A stretch of DNA of 64,000 nucleotides from an uncultured Erwinia sp. (GTDB taxonomy: Bacteria; Pseudomonadota; Gammaproteobacteria; Enterobacterales; Enterobacteriaceae), in NCBI GenBank assembly GCA_945290265.1, contig CALYQW010000001.1, positions 124,001 through 188,000 of the forward strand, read 5' to 3'. Below are positions 19,409 to 30,431 of the stretch, piece after piece. Numbering within the stretch: the first letter of the stretch is position 1; every line of letters begins with the position of its first letter. The notes below the pieces were generated by a model. That model did not search any database, was not told where the DNA came from, and worked only from the letters and a program-made list of their open reading frames with translations. The translations under genes were made by a program, and so were the position numbers.

Positions 19409-20068
19409 ATGAAACGGACGACAAAAATCAACCGCGCTTCATTTCGTAAAAAATGGAGTGCAAATCATTTAACGCCAGTTGCCCTGGCGATCACTACCGT
19501 CATTTTACTGGCAGGCTGTGAACAGAAAGATGAGACTGTCGCGCTTTACCAGAATGCCGACGACTGCTCACAGGCCAATCCGGGAAAAAGTGCGCAGTGC
19601 ACCACCGCGTTTAATAATGCCAAACTGGAAGCAGCTAAAACTGCCCCTAAATATGCCAGCCGCGAAGACTGCGTGGCAGAATTTGGTGAAGGGCAATGCC
19701 AGCAGGCTCAGGCTGGCCTGGGCAGCACTAACGCTGAATCATCGTCCGGCGGCAGTTTCTGGATGCCGCTGATGGCCGGCTATATGATGGGACGCATGAT
19801 GAGCGGCGGTCTGGGCTCACAGCAGCCACTGTTTACCTCGCGCGCTGCAGGCAACCCGGCCAATGGTAAATTTGTTGATGCCACCGGCAAAAGCTACGGC
19901 CCTGCCACTACCGGACGCAGTATGACGGTACCGAAAAGCGCACTGACCCCGAAACCCGCCACCACCCATACCGTCACCCGCGGTGGTTTTGGTGAAACCG
20001 TGGCGAAACAGAGCAGCCGTCCGTACAGCAGCGCCTCGCAGAACAGCCAGCGTAGTTTTGGGGGGTAA
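19409..20068 (+). CDS. ygiB: DUF1190 lipoprotein-like protein YgiB
   Basis: A 219-aa protein of unknown function. A basic N-terminus and hydrophobic stretch end in LLAGC (Cys37), a lipobox, so it is probably a lipoprotein. The C-terminal half is rich in Gly, Ser and Thr and ends RSFGG. It precedes ygiC by 6 bp, and the pair is conserved after tolC in E. coli. An acidic-Cys segment ([16 protein letters not shown]) is typical of the family. Confidence 0.88.
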   Translation: MKRTTKINRASFRKKWSANHLTPVALAITTVILLAGCEQKDETVALYQNADDCSQANPGKSAQCTTAFNNAKLEAAKTAPKYASREDCVAEFGEGQCQQAQAGLGSTNAESSSGGSFWMPLMAGYMMGRMMSGGLGSQQPLFTSRAAGNPANGKFVDATGKSYGPATTGRSMTVPKSALTPKPATTHTVTRGGFGETVAKQSSRPYSSASQNSQRSFGG

Positions 20069-20074
20069 TCACTG

Positions 20075-21235
20075 ATGGAGCGGATTGCGATCGCTGAGCG
20101 CCCGGACTGGCGGGCAAAAGCTACCGAATACGGATTTAATTTTCATACCCTGTATGGCGAGCCTTACTGGTGTGAAGATGCCTGCTATCGTTTCACCCTG
20201 CAGCAGATTGAGACGCTGGAGACGGTGACAGCAGAACTGCATCAGATGTGCCTGCAGGTAGTGGAAAAGGTGGTTAGCAGTGAAGCCCTGCTGACCCGGT
20301 TTCGCATTCCTGCCCATACCTGGGATTTTGTTCGGGAGTCATGGAGAAGCGCCCAGCCTTCGCTCTATTCGCGACTCGATCTGGCCTGGGATGGCATTTC
20401 TGCCCCCAAACTGCTGGAGAATAATGCCGACACGCCAACCTCGCTGTATGAAGCGGCTTTTTTTCAGTGGATCTGGCTGGAAGATCAGCTGAAAGCCGGC
20501 CACCTGCCCGCCGGCAGTGACCAGTTTAACAGCCTGCAGGAAAAGCTGATCTCACGCTTTACTGAATTCCAGCGGCAGCGGGGGATTAATCAGCTGCATT
20601 TTTCCTGCTGCCGTGACAGCGAAGAAGATCGCGCCACGGTGCAGTATCTGCAGGACTGTGCCAGTGAAGCCGGCTTGCCCAACGATTTTCTGTTTATTGA
20701 CGACATCGGTCTCGGCGAAAAAGGTCAGTTTACCGATCTCAACGATCGGGTGATCGGTAACCTGTTTAAGCTGTATCCGTGGGAATTTATGTTGCGCGAG
20801 GTTTTCTCGACCAAGCTGGCAGATTGCGGCGTGCGCTGGCTGGAGCCAGGCTGGAAATGCATTCTGTCCAATAAAGCGCTGCTGCCGCTGCTGTGGCAGA
20901 TGTTTCCTAACCATCCGAATCTGCTGCCCGCCTGGTTTGCCGAAGATACTTTTACCGCGCCGGATAAATATGTGGTGAAGCCACTGTTTTCCCGCGAAGG
21001 TGCCAATATTCGCATTATGGAACAGGGTCAGGAGATCGCCCGCGCTGAAGGTCCTTACGGTGAAGAAGGCATGATTGTGCAGCAGTTTCACCCGCTGCCG
21101 AAGTTTGGCGACAGCTATACCCTGATTGGCAGCTGGCTGGTCAACGACCAGCCAGCCGGTATCGGAATCCGCGAAGATCGCCAGCTCATCACTCAAGATC
21201 TGTCGCGCTTCTATCCGCACTTTTTTGTCAGCTAA
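20075..21235 (+). CDS. ygiC: ATP-grasp protein YgiC (glutathionylspermidine synthase-like)
   Basis: A 386-aa ATP-grasp enzyme related to the synthetase half of glutathionylspermidine synthase but without an amidase domain; its substrate is unknown. Family blocks include [20 protein letters not shown], and [18 protein letters not shown] for nucleotide binding. It probably forms a two-gene unit with ygiB, 6 bp upstream. Confidence 0.9.
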   Translation: MERIAIAERPDWRAKATEYGFNFHTLYGEPYWCEDACYRFTLQQIETLETVTAELHQMCLQVVEKVVSSEALLTRFRIPAHTWDFVRESWRSAQPSLYSRLDLAWDGISAPKLLENNADTPTSLYEAAFFQWIWLEDQLKAGHLPAGSDQFNSLQEKLISRFTEFQRQRGINQLHFSCCRDSEEDRATVQYLQDCASEAGLPNDFLFIDDIGLGEKGQFTDLNDRVIGNLFKLYPWEFMLREVFSTKLADCGVRWLEPGWKCILSNKALLPLLWQMFPNHPNLLPAWFAEDTFTAPDKYVVKPLFSREGANIRIMEQGQEIARAEGPYGEEGMIVQQFHPLPKFGDSYTLIGSWLVNDQPAGIGIREDRQLITQDLSRFYPHFFVS

Positions 21236-21240
21236 GCGCT

Positions 21241-21266
21241 CAGGGAACCCGCGACCGGGTTTCCTG
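21241..21266. terminator. Hairpin between convergent ygiC and ygiD
   Basis: CAGGGAACCCG and CGGGTTTCCTG (21241-21266) form an 11-bp stem with one G-T pair. There is no T tract, so it may act as a bidirectional hairpin. Confidence 0.45.
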
Positions 21267-21271
21267 ACTGC

Positions 21272-22057
21272 TCACCCCACCTGCACTGACAGCATACTGA
21301 GCGAGGCCATCTCAATTCCGTCCACCACCACCGCGGCATTTTCATCCGCCTGGCATGCGCCCAGTACATATAGCAGCGGCAGATAGTGCTCCGGGGTGGG
21401 ATTAGACAACGCGGCCCCCGGATGCTGCAGGTAATTCACCAGCGGATGCTGACCGGCTTCTCCCTGCCAGTTAAGATTGTCATGGACGTACTGGTTAAAC
21501 CCCTGCGCCCAGGGATACGCCGGTGCCTCCGCCTGCCAGCTCGCCGCCCGCAGGTTATGCACCACATTACCGCTGGCGACAATCATCACCCCCTGCTCAC
21601 GCAGCACCGCCAGTTTACGCCCGAGCTCAAAGTGGTATGTCGCAGGCTGACGGCGATCGAGGCTCAGCTGCACCACCGGAATATCGGCCTCCGGGTAGAG
21701 TTTGATTAATACGCCCCAGCTGCCGTGATCCAGTCCCCACTGCTGGTCCAGCCTGACCGGCAGCGGGCTGAGTATATCTGCAACCTGCTTTGCCAGTGCC
21801 GGGCTGCCGGGGGCCGGATATTCGGTTTGATACAATGCGTCCGGGAAACCACCAAAATCGTGGATGGTGCGCGGTTGCGCCATCGCCGTCACTGCCGTGC
21901 CATCGGTATACCAGTGCGCCGAGATGGCGAGGATCGCACTCGGGCGCGGTAAGCGGCTGCCCAGCCCGCGCCAGCTAAGGGTATAGTGATTTTCTTCCAG
22001 CACGTTCATCGGACTACCGTGACCGAGGAAAAGTGCCGGCATACGTGGCTGATTCAT
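21272..22057 (-). CDS. ygiD: 4,5-DOPA dioxygenase extradiol (LigB family) YgiD
   Basis: A 261-aa non-haem iron extradiol dioxygenase. E. coli YgiD cleaves DOPA in vitro. Likely metal and catalytic histidines are in FLGHGSPMN, ISAHWYTDG, DHGSWGVL and GNVVHNL. The frame is open upstream to 22213, but the start at 22057 (MNQPRMPALF) has AGGAG before it and fits the family. Confidence 0.92.
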   Translation of the reverse strand: MNQPRMPALFLGHGSPMNVLEENHYTLSWRGLGSRLPRPSAILAISAHWYTDGTAVTAMAQPRTIHDFGGFPDALYQTEYPAPGSPALAKQVADILSPLPVRLDQQWGLDHGSWGVLIKLYPEADIPVVQLSLDRRQPATYHFELGRKLAVLREQGVMIVASGNVVHNLRAASWQAEAPAYPWAQGFNQYVHDNLNWQGEAGQHPLVNYLQHPGAALSNPTPEHYLPLLYVLGACQADENAAVVVDGIEMASLSMLSVQVG

Positions 22058-22177
22058 ACTGCTGCTCCTGCCGGGTAATCTGTAATACCGGCTACAGTAC
22101 GCTTTTTTTGCCGCTAAAAAACCTGGCGAATGCTGACAGTGATCATCAGTAAAACTGAATAAGAAGAAAAACCGCTG

Positions 22178-22211
22178 GGAAAAAAGTGGAGCTCCCCGAG
22201 CAGGTAGCTCC
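22178..22211 (-). terminator. Rho-independent terminator of ribB
   Basis: On the minus strand GGAGCT (22211-22206) pairs with AGCTCC (22193-22188), and a run of six T residues follows at 22186-22180. It separates ribB from ygiD. Confidence 0.65.
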
Positions 22212-22219
22212 ATAAAGGC

Positions 22220-22876
22220 TTAGCTGGCCTGCAGGGTTTCGCGACTGCGGCGCCAGGTCACCAGATCGTCAATGGTCACCACCGGCATCTGATGCCGTTT
22301 ACCAAAGGCCACCACCTCGGCTGCCCGTGCCATCGAACCATCATCGTTGGTCAGTTCACACAGCACGCCAGCCGGGGTAAAGCCTGCCAGGGTCACCAGG
22401 TCGATAGTGGCTTCGGTATGTCCGCCACGGGTCAGTACCCCGCCCTCACGTGCCCGCAGCGGGAAAACGTGCCCCGGACGGTTAAGATCGGCAGGTTTTG
22501 CCTGTTCAGCAATCGCCGCACGGATGGTGGTCAGGCGATCGGCAGCCGACACCCCGGTGGTCACACCGCTGGCCGCTTCAATGGTCACGGTAAAGCCGGT
22601 GCCATAAGCGCTGGTGTTATTGTCCACCATCATCGGCAGCTCAAGCTGTTTAAGACGGGATTCCGGCAGGCACAGACAGACAATGCCGCTGCCGTGGCGA
22701 ATGGTTAATGCCATCTGCTCGACGGTCATGGTTTCGGCAGCGAAGATCATATCACCTTCGTTTTCACGATCTTCATCGTCAAGCACCATTACCCCGCGCC
22801 CGGCGCGTAGTGCAGTGAGAGCTCGTTCAACACGCTGTTCAGGCGTGCCAAATTCAGAAAGTAGCGACTGATTCAT
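22220..22876 (-). CDS. ribB: 3,4-dihydroxy-2-butanone 4-phosphate synthase
   Basis: A 218-aa enzyme converting ribulose 5-phosphate to the four-carbon precursor of riboflavin (E. coli 217 aa). [16 protein letters not shown] carries the acidic metal and substrate site, and [13 protein letters not shown] is the second conserved block. It is monofunctional, with no fused GTP cyclohydrolase II. An FMN riboswitch and a strong promoter precede it. Confidence 0.96.
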   Translation of the reverse strand: MNQSLLSEFGTPEQRVERALTALRAGRGVMVLDDEDRENEGDMIFAAETMTVEQMALTIRHGSGIVCLCLPESRLKQLELPMMVDNNTSAYGTGFTVTIEAASGVTTGVSAADRLTTIRAAIAEQAKPADLNRPGHVFPLRAREGGVLTRGGHTEATIDLVTLAGFTPAGVLCELTNDDGSMARAAEVVAFGKRHQMPVVTIDDLVTWRRSRETLQAS

Positions 22877-22984
22877 GGTAAATAAACCTTAGTATATGTA
22901 CGAGTTACCAGAACCAGGGCGTGCTTAGGAGCGTCATATGTTGACCAAAAGATAACGCGCGTCGGGCATACGCCCGGCAGGATA

Positions 22985-23133
22985 CGTTACTCTCTCCCAT
23001 CCGGACTGTAACCGTCGGCCCCGGAATTACACCGGATCTGCTGACCTTCGGAAGTGCTCCCGAAGCGCTCGCGGGCTTTCAGCCGTAGCTGATTTACCGC
23101 CGGTGGGGAATTTCGCCCCGCCCTGAGAATAAG
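22985..23133 (-). promoter_or_regulatory. FMN riboswitch (RFN element) of ribB
   Basis: The minus-strand leader carries the RFN signature blocks in order: AGGGCGGGGCGAAATTCCCC, ACCGGCGGTAAAT, AGCCCGCGAGCG, CAGATCCGGTG, AATTCCGGGGCCGACGG and GTCCGGATGGGAGAGAGTAA. About 110 nt separate it from the ribB start. In E. coli the same leader controls both transcription and translation of ribB and is also detected as the small RNA SroG. Confidence 0.95.
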
Positions 23134-23140
23134 CAGATTT

Positions 23141-23169
23141 ACTATAACGCTGTTAGCGATGGCGGGCAA
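23141..23169 (-). promoter_or_regulatory. ribB sigma-70 promoter
   Basis: On the minus strand TTGCCC (23169-23164) and TATAGT (23146-23141) are spaced by 17 bp, just ahead of the RFN element. Confidence 0.75.
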
Positions 23170-23280
23170 CGGGCAAAAATGTCATTTTTCTCACCATGTT
23201 TCATCACAACGTTTTCAGGTTTATCCTTTCAGCTACAGGGATTACACTTAGATAAACTTTGCCGTTATCAGGAAGCTGCC

Positions 23281-23580
23281 ATGATTGACCCGAAAAAGAT
23301 TGAACAACTGGCTCGCCAGGTCCACGACTCAATGCCGAAAGGCATCCGTGAGTTTGGTGATGATATTGAAAAGAAAATCCGCCAGACCCTGCAGGCGCAA
23401 CTTTCTCGCCTTGATCTGGTTAACCGCGAAGAGTTTGATGTACAGACTCAGGTACTGTTACGCACCCGTGAAAAGCTGGCGGCGCTGGAACAACGCATCA
23501 GTGAACTGGAAAAACGCGGCACCAGCCCGGAAAGCGGCGTAGCCACTGCGGCCCCCACCATTCCGGCGCAGGACAGCTAA
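23281..23580 (+). CDS. ubiK: Ubiquinone biosynthesis accessory factor UbiK
   Basis: A 99-aa protein (formerly YqiC, DUF526) that helps the cytosolic Ubi complex in aerobic ubiquinone synthesis. It begins [20 protein letters not shown] and ends with a predicted coiled coil ([20 protein letters not shown]), which drives trimerisation. The start at 23281 follows AGGAAG; an in-frame ATG at 23179 is rejected. Confidence 0.92.
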   Translation: MIDPKKIEQLARQVHDSMPKGIREFGDDIEKKIRQTLQAQLSRLDLVNREEFDVQTQVLLRTREKLAALEQRISELEKRGTSPESGVATAAPTIPAQDS

Positions 23581-23585
23581 ACCGA

Positions 23586-23619
23586 CACACCTGCTGCCCG
23601 TGCACCGGCAGCAGGTGTG
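23586..23619. terminator. Strong hairpin between convergent ubiK and hldE
   Basis: CACACCTGCTGCC (23586-23598) and GGCAGCAGGTGTG (23607-23619) form a perfect 13-bp stem with an 8-nt loop. The T tracts are short (GTTTATC on plus), so it is probably a bidirectional terminator. Confidence 0.65.
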
Positions 23620-23624
23620 GTTTA

Positions 23625-25055
23625 TCAGCTGGTACGGCTGACGATAGTCTTAATGATATTGCTGGTCGAAATCCCGTCTTCAAAGTTAAGCACCCGAACG
23701 TCACCGCCATTGGCCCACACTTCTTTGCTACCAGCGATATCTTCTGGCTGATAATCACCGCCTTTAACCAGCAGATCCGGCAGAATTTCGGCAATCAGAC
23801 GCTGCGGCGTATCTTCTTCAAAGCTGACCACCCAGTCCACCGCTTCCAGCGCACCCAGCACGATCATGCGGTTTTCCTGCGGATTCACAGGACGGGTTTC
23901 GCCTTTCAGACGGCGGGTTGAGACATCACTGTTCACGGCAACAATCAGCCGGTCGCCCAGCTTACGCGCATTCGCCAGATAAGAAACGTGGCCGGCATGC
24001 AGGATGTCAAACACCCCGTTGGTCATCACTACTTTTTCACCGCGCTGACGCGCTTTAGCCACTTCGGCTTTCAGCTGTGCTTCATTCATCACGCCAAAAC
24101 CGGACTCAGGTCGGGCGCGAATAGCATTTTCCAGCTCTACCGGAGAAACGGTGGAGGTGCCGAGTTTACCCACCACCACACCTGCCGCCGCGTTTGCCAG
24201 GAAGCAGCTCTCTTCCAGGCTGTTCCCGGCGGCCAGTGCTGCCGCCAGCACGCCGATCACCGTATCGCCGGCACCGGTGACATCAAACACTTCCTGAGCC
24301 TGGGTTGGCAGATGGAACGGCGCTTTACCCGGCTGCAGCAGGGTCATACCATGTTCCGAGCGGGTCACCAGCAGCGCCGCCAGATCGTGCTGTTTAATCA
24401 GCGCATGACCGCGTTCAGCGATTTCTTCATCGGTTTTACACTTACCCACCACCGCTTCAAATTCAGAGAAATTTGGCGTCAGCAGGGTCGCGCCGTGATA
24501 GCGGCTGAAGTCCGAGCCTTTCGGGTCAATCAGCACCGGTACCCCGGCCTCACGCGCCAGGGTGATCATGGTACTGACGTTTTCCAGCGCCCCTTTGGCA
24601 TAGTCAGACAGCACCAGCGCACCCAGTCCGGGTAACGCCTGGCGGATTCGCTGATGCATCGGTTCTGCATCTACCCCGGCAAAGCCTTCCTCGAAGTCCA
24701 GCCGCAGCAGCTGCTGACTGCGTGACAGTACCCGCAGTTTGGTGATGGTAGGATGCCCCGGCAGTGCCACAAAATCGCACTGAACATTAACGTTACTCAG
24801 CGACGCGCTCAGTACGCTGGCCGCTTCATCCACCCCGGTCAGTCCGACCAGACGTGACTGCGCGCCCAGCGCCGCAATATTCATCGCAACGTTAGCCGCG
24901 CCCCCCGGACGATCTTCCACCTGTTCAACTTTCACCACCGGCACCGGGGCTTCAGGTGAGATGCGACTGGTCGGGCCGTGCCAGTAGCGATCCAACATCA
25001 CATCGCCAACCACCAAAACTCCGGCACGACTAAAATCGGGCAGTGTAACTTTCAT
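23625..25055 (-). CDS. hldE: Bifunctional heptose 7-phosphate kinase/heptose 1-phosphate adenylyltransferase
   Basis: A 476-aa cytoplasmic enzyme with two steps in ADP-L-glycero-D-manno-heptose synthesis for the LPS core (E. coli 477 aa). The N-terminal PfkB-type kinase (residues 1 to about 315) has [14 protein letters not shown] and the [11 protein letters not shown] catalytic block. The C-terminal nucleotidyltransferase shows [20 protein letters not shown] with the HxGH motif. glnE lies upstream on the same strand, as in E. coli. Confidence 0.97.
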   Translation of the reverse strand: MKVTLPDFSRAGVLVVGDVMLDRYWHGPTSRISPEAPVPVVKVEQVEDRPGGAANVAMNIAALGAQSRLVGLTGVDEAASVLSASLSNVNVQCDFVALPGHPTITKLRVLSRSQQLLRLDFEEGFAGVDAEPMHQRIRQALPGLGALVLSDYAKGALENVSTMITLAREAGVPVLIDPKGSDFSRYHGATLLTPNFSEFEAVVGKCKTDEEIAERGHALIKQHDLAALLVTRSEHGMTLLQPGKAPFHLPTQAQEVFDVTGAGDTVIGVLAAALAAGNSLEESCFLANAAAGVVVGKLGTSTVSPVELENAIRARPESGFGVMNEAQLKAEVAKARQRGEKVVMTNGVFDILHAGHVSYLANARKLGDRLIVAVNSDVSTRRLKGETRPVNPQENRMIVLGALEAVDWVVSFEEDTPQRLIAEILPDLLVKGGDYQPEDIAGSKEVWANGGDVRVLNFEDGISTSNIIKTIVSRTS

Positions 25056-25164
25056 CCAGTGACTCCAGACTGAGTAAAACGGTAAAAAATACTGCGCGCG
25101 ATGATAGCACAGTTGTTAATCCGGCAAATAACTGGCGTGCTCCCCGATGGCCGCACGCCGGTCG

Positions 25165-27990
25165 TTATTCGGCAAACCACCACTGCCAGCAGCGGTTTAC
25201 GGTTTCCTGTTCACTCAGAAACGCCTGCGGCTCAACGTGGCCAGGCAGTTCCTGCAGCGCCAGACGATGCAGCGCATCACGCAGGGTGACATAGGCATGG
25301 GTCAGCGCCTGCGCCTGTTGCGGCGCCATTTTCCCGCTGTCCGCCAGCATTGCCAGAATGCGCACATTGTCGGACCAGCGGGTTAACTCCGGCTCTTCCG
25401 CCGCATAGCGCAGCACCAGATACTGGGTAATAAATTCTATGTCGGTGATACCGCCAACATCGGCCTTTATATCCCAGCGCCCTTTATGCTTCTGCCCGAG
25501 ATGGGCGCGCATTTTTTCGCGCATCTCACGTACTGCAGTTTTGAGTTTTTCCGCTTCACGCGGCTGTGCCAGCACCCTGCGACGAATGGCGCTAAAACGC
25601 TGCTCCAGCGCCGGTTCACCGTAGACAATGCGCGCCCGCACCAGCGCCTGATGCTCCCAGGTCCAGGCTTCCTGATGCTGATACTCTTCAAAGGCCGCAA
25701 AGGTACTGACCAGCATCCCCGCCGCACCGGACGGACGCAGGCGCGCATCCACCTCGTACAGAATGCCGGAGGTGGTGCGGGTACTGAACAGATGCATTAC
25801 CCGCTGTGCCAGGCGCAGATAAAACTGGCGGCCATCAATGCTGCGCTCGCCAATCGTCACCGTCTCCGCCGGACAGTCATGGAGAAACACAAGGTCGAGG
25901 TCGGAACGGTAGCCCAGCTCCCAGCCGCCCAGCTTGCCGTAGCCCACTACGGCAAAGCCGCGTTCACCGTTATCACTCAGATGCGCAGGCCGCCCGTAGC
26001 GCTGCACCATCATATGCCACGCCTGTTGCACCACTGCTTCGGTGATGGCTTCCGCCAGCCAGGTCAGATGATCGCTGACCTTCATCACCGGCAAAGTACC
26101 GACAATATCCGCCGCCGCAATACGCAGCTGTTGCGCCTGCTTAAACTGACGCAGTGCTTCCAGCTGCTGCTCCTCATCCTCTTCCGGGATACGCAGCAAA
26201 TACTGGCGCAGTTCGTCGCGGTAGGCATTGGTGGCCTGATACAGCGTTGCCGGATCCAGCAGTTCATCCAGCAGCAGTGGATAACGCGCCAGCTGGCTGG
26301 CCACCATCGGCGATGCGGCGCACAGGCGGATCAGATGTTGCAGTGCCCCCGGAAACTCGGTCAGCAGCTCAAGGTAGGTGCTGCGGGTCACCACACCCAG
26401 CAGCAGCGGCGTCAGCCGGCTGAAGGTTACCGCCGCATCCGTGCGTGGCACCACCTCACTCATCAAACGCGGCATCAGCTGGTCAAGAGCCTGACGTCCA
26501 CGCGGTCCGATAGTGCGTTTATCCACATCGCTACGGAGCGCGTTGATGCTGTGCAACAGCTTGTGGCGCGCCTCACTGTCAAGATGCGGCACCAGCGGTG
26601 CAAGTTCCGCATCCTCCAGCCGATCCTGCCACAGCAGCTCAAATTCCGTGACTTCACGGCTTTCGCTGCTTTCCGCATCATCATCACCAATCAGCTGATT
26701 GAACAGGATGCGCACCACGCTCATATGCTGTTCCAGCTGGTGAGTAAGCACTGACCAGTCCGCCAGCTGCATACCCCAGCACAGACGCGCCCGGTCCAGC
26801 GCACTGGCGGGCAGGGTCTGGGTCTGTTCATCGTTAATGCTCTGCAACAGGTTTTCCAGCCGGCGTAAAAACAGATAGGCGGCGCGCAGTTGCTGCACCG
26901 CCTCCGGCGACAGCAGTTGCAGTTCGGCAATGGCTTCCAGGGTGGGCAGCAGAGCACGCTGCTGAAGTGAGCGCTCACGTCCACCCCGGATCAGCTGAAA
27001 GACCTGGGCAATAAACTCCACTTCACGGATGCCGCCCGCCCCGAGTTTAATATTATCCGTTAACCCACGGCGTCTGACTTCACGGGCAATCATCGCTTTC
27101 ATCTTGCGCAGTGACTGGATCACGCTGAAATCAATGTAGCGCCGGAAGACAAAGGGACGCAGCATCTGCTGCAGTTCCTGGCTCCAGCGGTCATCGTCCG
27201 CCCCCATCAGCCGGGCTTTGACCATCGCGTAGCGCTCCCAGTCGCGTCCCTGCTCCTGATAGTAGTCTTCCAGCGCGGCAAAGCTCAGTACCAGCGGCCC
27301 GCTGTCACCAAACGGACGCAGGCGCATATCCACGCGATACACAAAGCCCTCGGCCGTGGGCTGGTTAAGCACTTTAATCAGCCGCTGTCCGAGACGGGTA
27401 AAAAACTGGGCATTATCCAGTTCACGGCGTCCGCCACGGGTGACGCCATTTTCCGGCCAGGTAAATATCAGATCGATATCTGAAGAGAAGTTCAGCTCGC
27501 CGCCGCCCAGCTTGCCCATGCCGAGGATCAACAGCGGCTGCGCTTCCCCCCGTGCGTTGACCGGGGTGCCATACTCCTGGCATGCCGCCTGCCACAACCA
27601 GTCGCGCGCCGCGACGATCAGGGTTTCCGCCAGTGCGCTCAGCTGACGCAGCGACTGTTCCGTGCTGCTGAGCATCAGCGCCTGCATCCAGGCAATGCGC
27701 GTCAGCATGTGACGACGAAACAGCCGCAGTTGGCACATCAGGCTGTTTTCATCGCTGACAGCAGCCAGCTGCTGCTGCAGCCAGGCCGGATAGTGCCTGT
27801 CCTCTTCAGCGGATGGCGGGTTTTCATTTAACTGCTGCCACCAGGACGGATACGCCAGCAGGCTGTCACTTATAAAATCACTGAAAGCCAGCACCTGACG
27901 CTGACTGTCGGTTATTTCCCCTAACGCATCCAGGCTATCTGTCCGGGCGGCAATGCGCTCAGCGAACGGCTGGGTTATTAATGGCACCAT
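25165..27990 (-). CDS. glnE: Bifunctional glutamine synthetase adenylyltransferase/deadenylase
   Basis: A 941-aa regulator that adds or removes AMP on glutamine synthetase under control of GlnB. It has two nucleotidyltransferase domains: the N-terminal deadenylase with [17 protein letters not shown], and the C-terminal adenylylase with [17 protein letters not shown]. The ATG at 27990 was chosen over a GTG at 28002 because GGGAG lies between them. It sits between ygiF and hldE. Confidence 0.96.
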   Translation of the reverse strand: MVPLITQPFAERIAARTDSLDALGEITDSQRQVLAFSDFISDSLLAYPSWWQQLNENPPSAEEDRHYPAWLQQQLAAVSDENSLMCQLRLFRRHMLTRIAWMQALMLSSTEQSLRQLSALAETLIVAARDWLWQAACQEYGTPVNARGEAQPLLILGMGKLGGGELNFSSDIDLIFTWPENGVTRGGRRELDNAQFFTRLGQRLIKVLNQPTAEGFVYRVDMRLRPFGDSGPLVLSFAALEDYYQEQGRDWERYAMVKARLMGADDDRWSQELQQMLRPFVFRRYIDFSVIQSLRKMKAMIAREVRRRGLTDNIKLGAGGIREVEFIAQVFQLIRGGRERSLQQRALLPTLEAIAELQLLSPEAVQQLRAAYLFLRRLENLLQSINDEQTQTLPASALDRARLCWGMQLADWSVLTHQLEQHMSVVRILFNQLIGDDDAESSESREVTEFELLWQDRLEDAELAPLVPHLDSEARHKLLHSINALRSDVDKRTIGPRGRQALDQLMPRLMSEVVPRTDAAVTFSRLTPLLLGVVTRSTYLELLTEFPGALQHLIRLCAASPMVASQLARYPLLLDELLDPATLYQATNAYRDELRQYLLRIPEEDEEQQLEALRQFKQAQQLRIAAADIVGTLPVMKVSDHLTWLAEAITEAVVQQAWHMMVQRYGRPAHLSDNGERGFAVVGYGKLGGWELGYRSDLDLVFLHDCPAETVTIGERSIDGRQFYLRLAQRVMHLFSTRTTSGILYEVDARLRPSGAAGMLVSTFAAFEEYQHQEAWTWEHQALVRARIVYGEPALEQRFSAIRRRVLAQPREAEKLKTAVREMREKMRAHLGQKHKGRWDIKADVGGITDIEFITQYLVLRYAAEEPELTRWSDNVRILAMLADSGKMAPQQAQALTHAYVTLRDALHRLALQELPGHVEPQAFLSEQETVNRCWQWWFAE

Positions 27991-28065
27991 AGTCACTCCC
28001 ACAGCGCCGGCATTTCCGGCGCGTCGTTTCCCTTCAGACAGAATCCGCTGGCGCAGCAGGCGGGG

Positions 28066-29370
28066 TTAGTTAGTGCCGTTTCTCCAGAATGCCGGTTGCT
28101 TCAGCACCTCACGGCGCTGGCGATCGAGCCAGGCATCCTGACCGGCAACAATGTACTGCTGAAATTGCTGCCAGCCCGCCAGCCACGGCGTCACCGCGGC
28201 CGCGTCACTGGCACCGGCCAGCAGCCGTACCGCCAGCAGCTGATTGCGCAGACGTGGCAGCTTATCCTGATACTCATTTGGCTGGTTGATTTTGCCAAAA
28301 CAGGCTTTCAAATCGGCGACCACGCGTCCCAGCATAATATCGCTGAATCGCTTAAACGATCCCTGCAACGCCGTTGCGGCTTTGGTATCGATATACTGCT
28401 GCCAGCGTTGGGTCACCACCCAGTCAGTGAGGGCTAACTGCGCCTGAACCCAGGGCGCTGAGGTGCATAATACCGCCGCCTCCTGCGCCTGCTGTTGCAG
28501 GCTTTCTTCGGTTGCTGTCAGCATCTGGCGCAGTTCGCTGCTGGCTTTACGCGGGATCAACGCACCATACAGGACAAAGATCTGGCGCAGCAGATCCAGC
28601 GCGTCAATGATCCCCTGACGGGCAGCCTGATTACCTTCCAGCCATAACTCCTCATGAAACTGCCAGTGATTTAATGCCAGCAGCAGCGAGGCGGACAGCG
28701 CATCGGCAACGCTCGCCTTCGCTGCAACCGCTAACACCGTCAGCGGGCGCACCGTGCGCACCGGATTTCCAGCCGCCAGGTCATAGCCACGCGCCGCCTT
28801 ACTGCGGCTGCCGAGCCGTAAACCACCTGCAGCAGCCAGCTCTGCGGCCAGCGCCAGCAGATCGCTGCGTTCACCGCTTTTCAGTTCCAGCTCGACTTCA
28901 CACAGCGGCTCACTGCGCTGCTGCGCACTGATTTCCCCCTGGTCACAGGCCACTTCAATTTCACTCTGGCGGTAAGTCACCAGCCAGGTTTCGCGGGTGA
29001 AGTGGGTGGTAAACAGGGCGCTGAGCTGCTGTTGCAGCGCCTCAACATCGGTATCATGCGGCCAGACCTGCGGCGGTAAGCGCGTCAGATCCAGGGCCGG
29101 TTCAGTAAGCGGAATATTATATTCCGGCCTTTGCTGCAGGCTGCCAACGCACTGACCGGCGGTCTTCAGCGTCATTTCATAACGGTCACCCAGTCCGCGA
29201 ATACGCAGCCCCATATCCCAGCGGCGCAGCTGGCTGTCCGGGGTTTCAAAATAGATATTTGTCAGGGACTTTCCGCTGCTGTGCTGGTGAGGAAACGCCG
29301 TCAGTTTTTGACGTGTTTCGGCAACGGCATCAGTGGTGGCAATGAACTTCAACTCAATTTCAATAGTCAT
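28066..29370 (-). CDS. ygiF: Inorganic triphosphatase YgiF (CYTH-CHAD)
   Basis: A 434-aa protein (E. coli 433) that hydrolyses tripolyphosphate. The N-terminal CYTH domain starts with the ExExK signature in MTIEIELKF and has acidic and basic strands lining the tunnel. The C-terminal half is a CHAD domain, helical and rich in His and Arg. It is 75 bp upstream of glnE on the same strand, as in E. coli. Confidence 0.93.
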   Translation of the reverse strand: MTIEIELKFIATTDAVAETRQKLTAFPHQHSSGKSLTNIYFETPDSQLRRWDMGLRIRGLGDRYEMTLKTAGQCVGSLQQRPEYNIPLTEPALDLTRLPPQVWPHDTDVEALQQQLSALFTTHFTRETWLVTYRQSEIEVACDQGEISAQQRSEPLCEVELELKSGERSDLLALAAELAAAGGLRLGSRSKAARGYDLAAGNPVRTVRPLTVLAVAAKASVADALSASLLLALNHWQFHEELWLEGNQAARQGIIDALDLLRQIFVLYGALIPRKASSELRQMLTATEESLQQQAQEAAVLCTSAPWVQAQLALTDWVVTQRWQQYIDTKAATALQGSFKRFSDIMLGRVVADLKACFGKINQPNEYQDKLPRLRNQLLAVRLLAGASDAAAVTPWLAGWQQFQQYIVAGQDAWLDRQRREVLKQPAFWRNGTN

Positions 29371-29721
29371 AATGTCTTAATCCCGGTGATAACCCGCACA
29401 TATTAGCGCTGTTTGCGGTGATTATGCCCGGTTTTACCATACGGCGGGGGAAATTGTCCGGCTGTGTTTAATCGGGCAAATATCAGCCAAATGTTAATAA
29501 ATATAAATGAAAGACTCCCACTGGCGGCATAACCGCCCGGGTTTTGTTATGCTTTGTACCATAACCAAGCTTAACGCCTGTTTTAAGCAGGCCTTAATAT
29601 TCTCGGTAGTGTGAGTACACCTTGCTCATTAGCAGGGGTCTGAGATAGTTCTTATTCAGATTTGGCACAGCCCCACTCAGACTGTGGATCCACTTTTTCA
29701 GCAAATTAATAACGAGTTCGA
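29371..29721. promoter_or_regulatory. ygiF-ygiM divergent intergenic region
   Basis: 351 bp with no gene. A TATGCT at 29548-29553 may be a -10 for ygiM, but no convincing -35 is present. A GC hairpin (GGCGG/CCGCC) lies at about 29523-29538. Beyond these I see nothing definite. Confidence 0.3.
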
Positions 29722-30336
29722 ATGAAAAAAACTCACCTTATCGCCTTAGCTTTCCTGACTTGCAGCGCTGCAGCGACCGCTTACGCCGACGAAACGCGTT
29801 ATGTTTCCGATGAACTTTCTACCTGGGTACGCAGCGGCCCGGGTAATGAGTACCGCCTGGTGGGCACCGTCAATGCCGGTGAACAGGTCACTCTGCTGCA
29901 GAGCAATGGCAAATATGGCCAGATCCGTGACGCTGAAAACCGCACCACCTGGATCCCGCTGACACAGCTGAAAGATCAGCCCAGCCTGCGTACCCGGGTG
30001 CCGCAGCTGGAACAGCAGGTGAAAGATTTAACCGCGAAGCTGGCCAATATCGACAACAGTTGGAATCAGCGCACCGCAGAAATGCAGCACAAAGCCTCCA
30101 GCAGCGACAGCGCGATCAACGCCCTGAAAGAAGAAAATCAGCAGCTGAAAAACCAGCTGATTGTCGCCAGGAAAAAAGTTGATGCCGCCAGCGTACAGCT
30201 GGACGATAAACAGCGGTCCATCATTTTACAGTGGTTTATCTACGGTGGCGGCGTTGCCGGTGCCGGCCTGCTGCTCGGTCTGCTGCTGCCCCATATGCTG
30301 CCACGGCGTAAGAAGAACGATCGCTGGATGCGTTAA
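29722..30336 (+). CDS. ygiM: SH3-domain membrane protein YgiM
   Basis: A 204-aa envelope protein of the TIGR04211 family. A signal peptide ends near residue 23 (TAYA). A bacterial SH3 domain follows to about residue 90 (VSDELSTWVRSGPGNEYR). Next comes a coiled coil of about 70 residues, then one C-terminal TM segment (FIYGGGVAGAGLLLGLLLP) with a basic tail. It is 95 bp upstream of cca, the E. coli arrangement. Function is not established. Confidence 0.9.
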   Translation: MKKTHLIALAFLTCSAAATAYADETRYVSDELSTWVRSGPGNEYRLVGTVNAGEQVTLLQSNGKYGQIRDAENRTTWIPLTQLKDQPSLRTRVPQLEQQVKDLTAKLANIDNSWNQRTAEMQHKASSSDSAINALKEENQQLKNQLIVARKKVDAASVQLDDKQRSIILQWFIYGGGVAGAGLLLGLLLPHMLPRRKKNDRWMR

Positions 30337-30431
30337 TCCCTGCCCTGTCCGTTTTACACTGATCCCTGCCTGCCTCCACACAGAGCCAGGCAGTAAACTC
30401 AGCGATAGTTGACCTCTTACGGAGACAGACC

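Noticed and set aside
25486-26754. 422-codon frame on the plus strand
   Set aside because: It lies wholly antisense to glnE, has Gln/His-rich composition typical of a codon-bias shadow, and shows no ribosome site or family motif.
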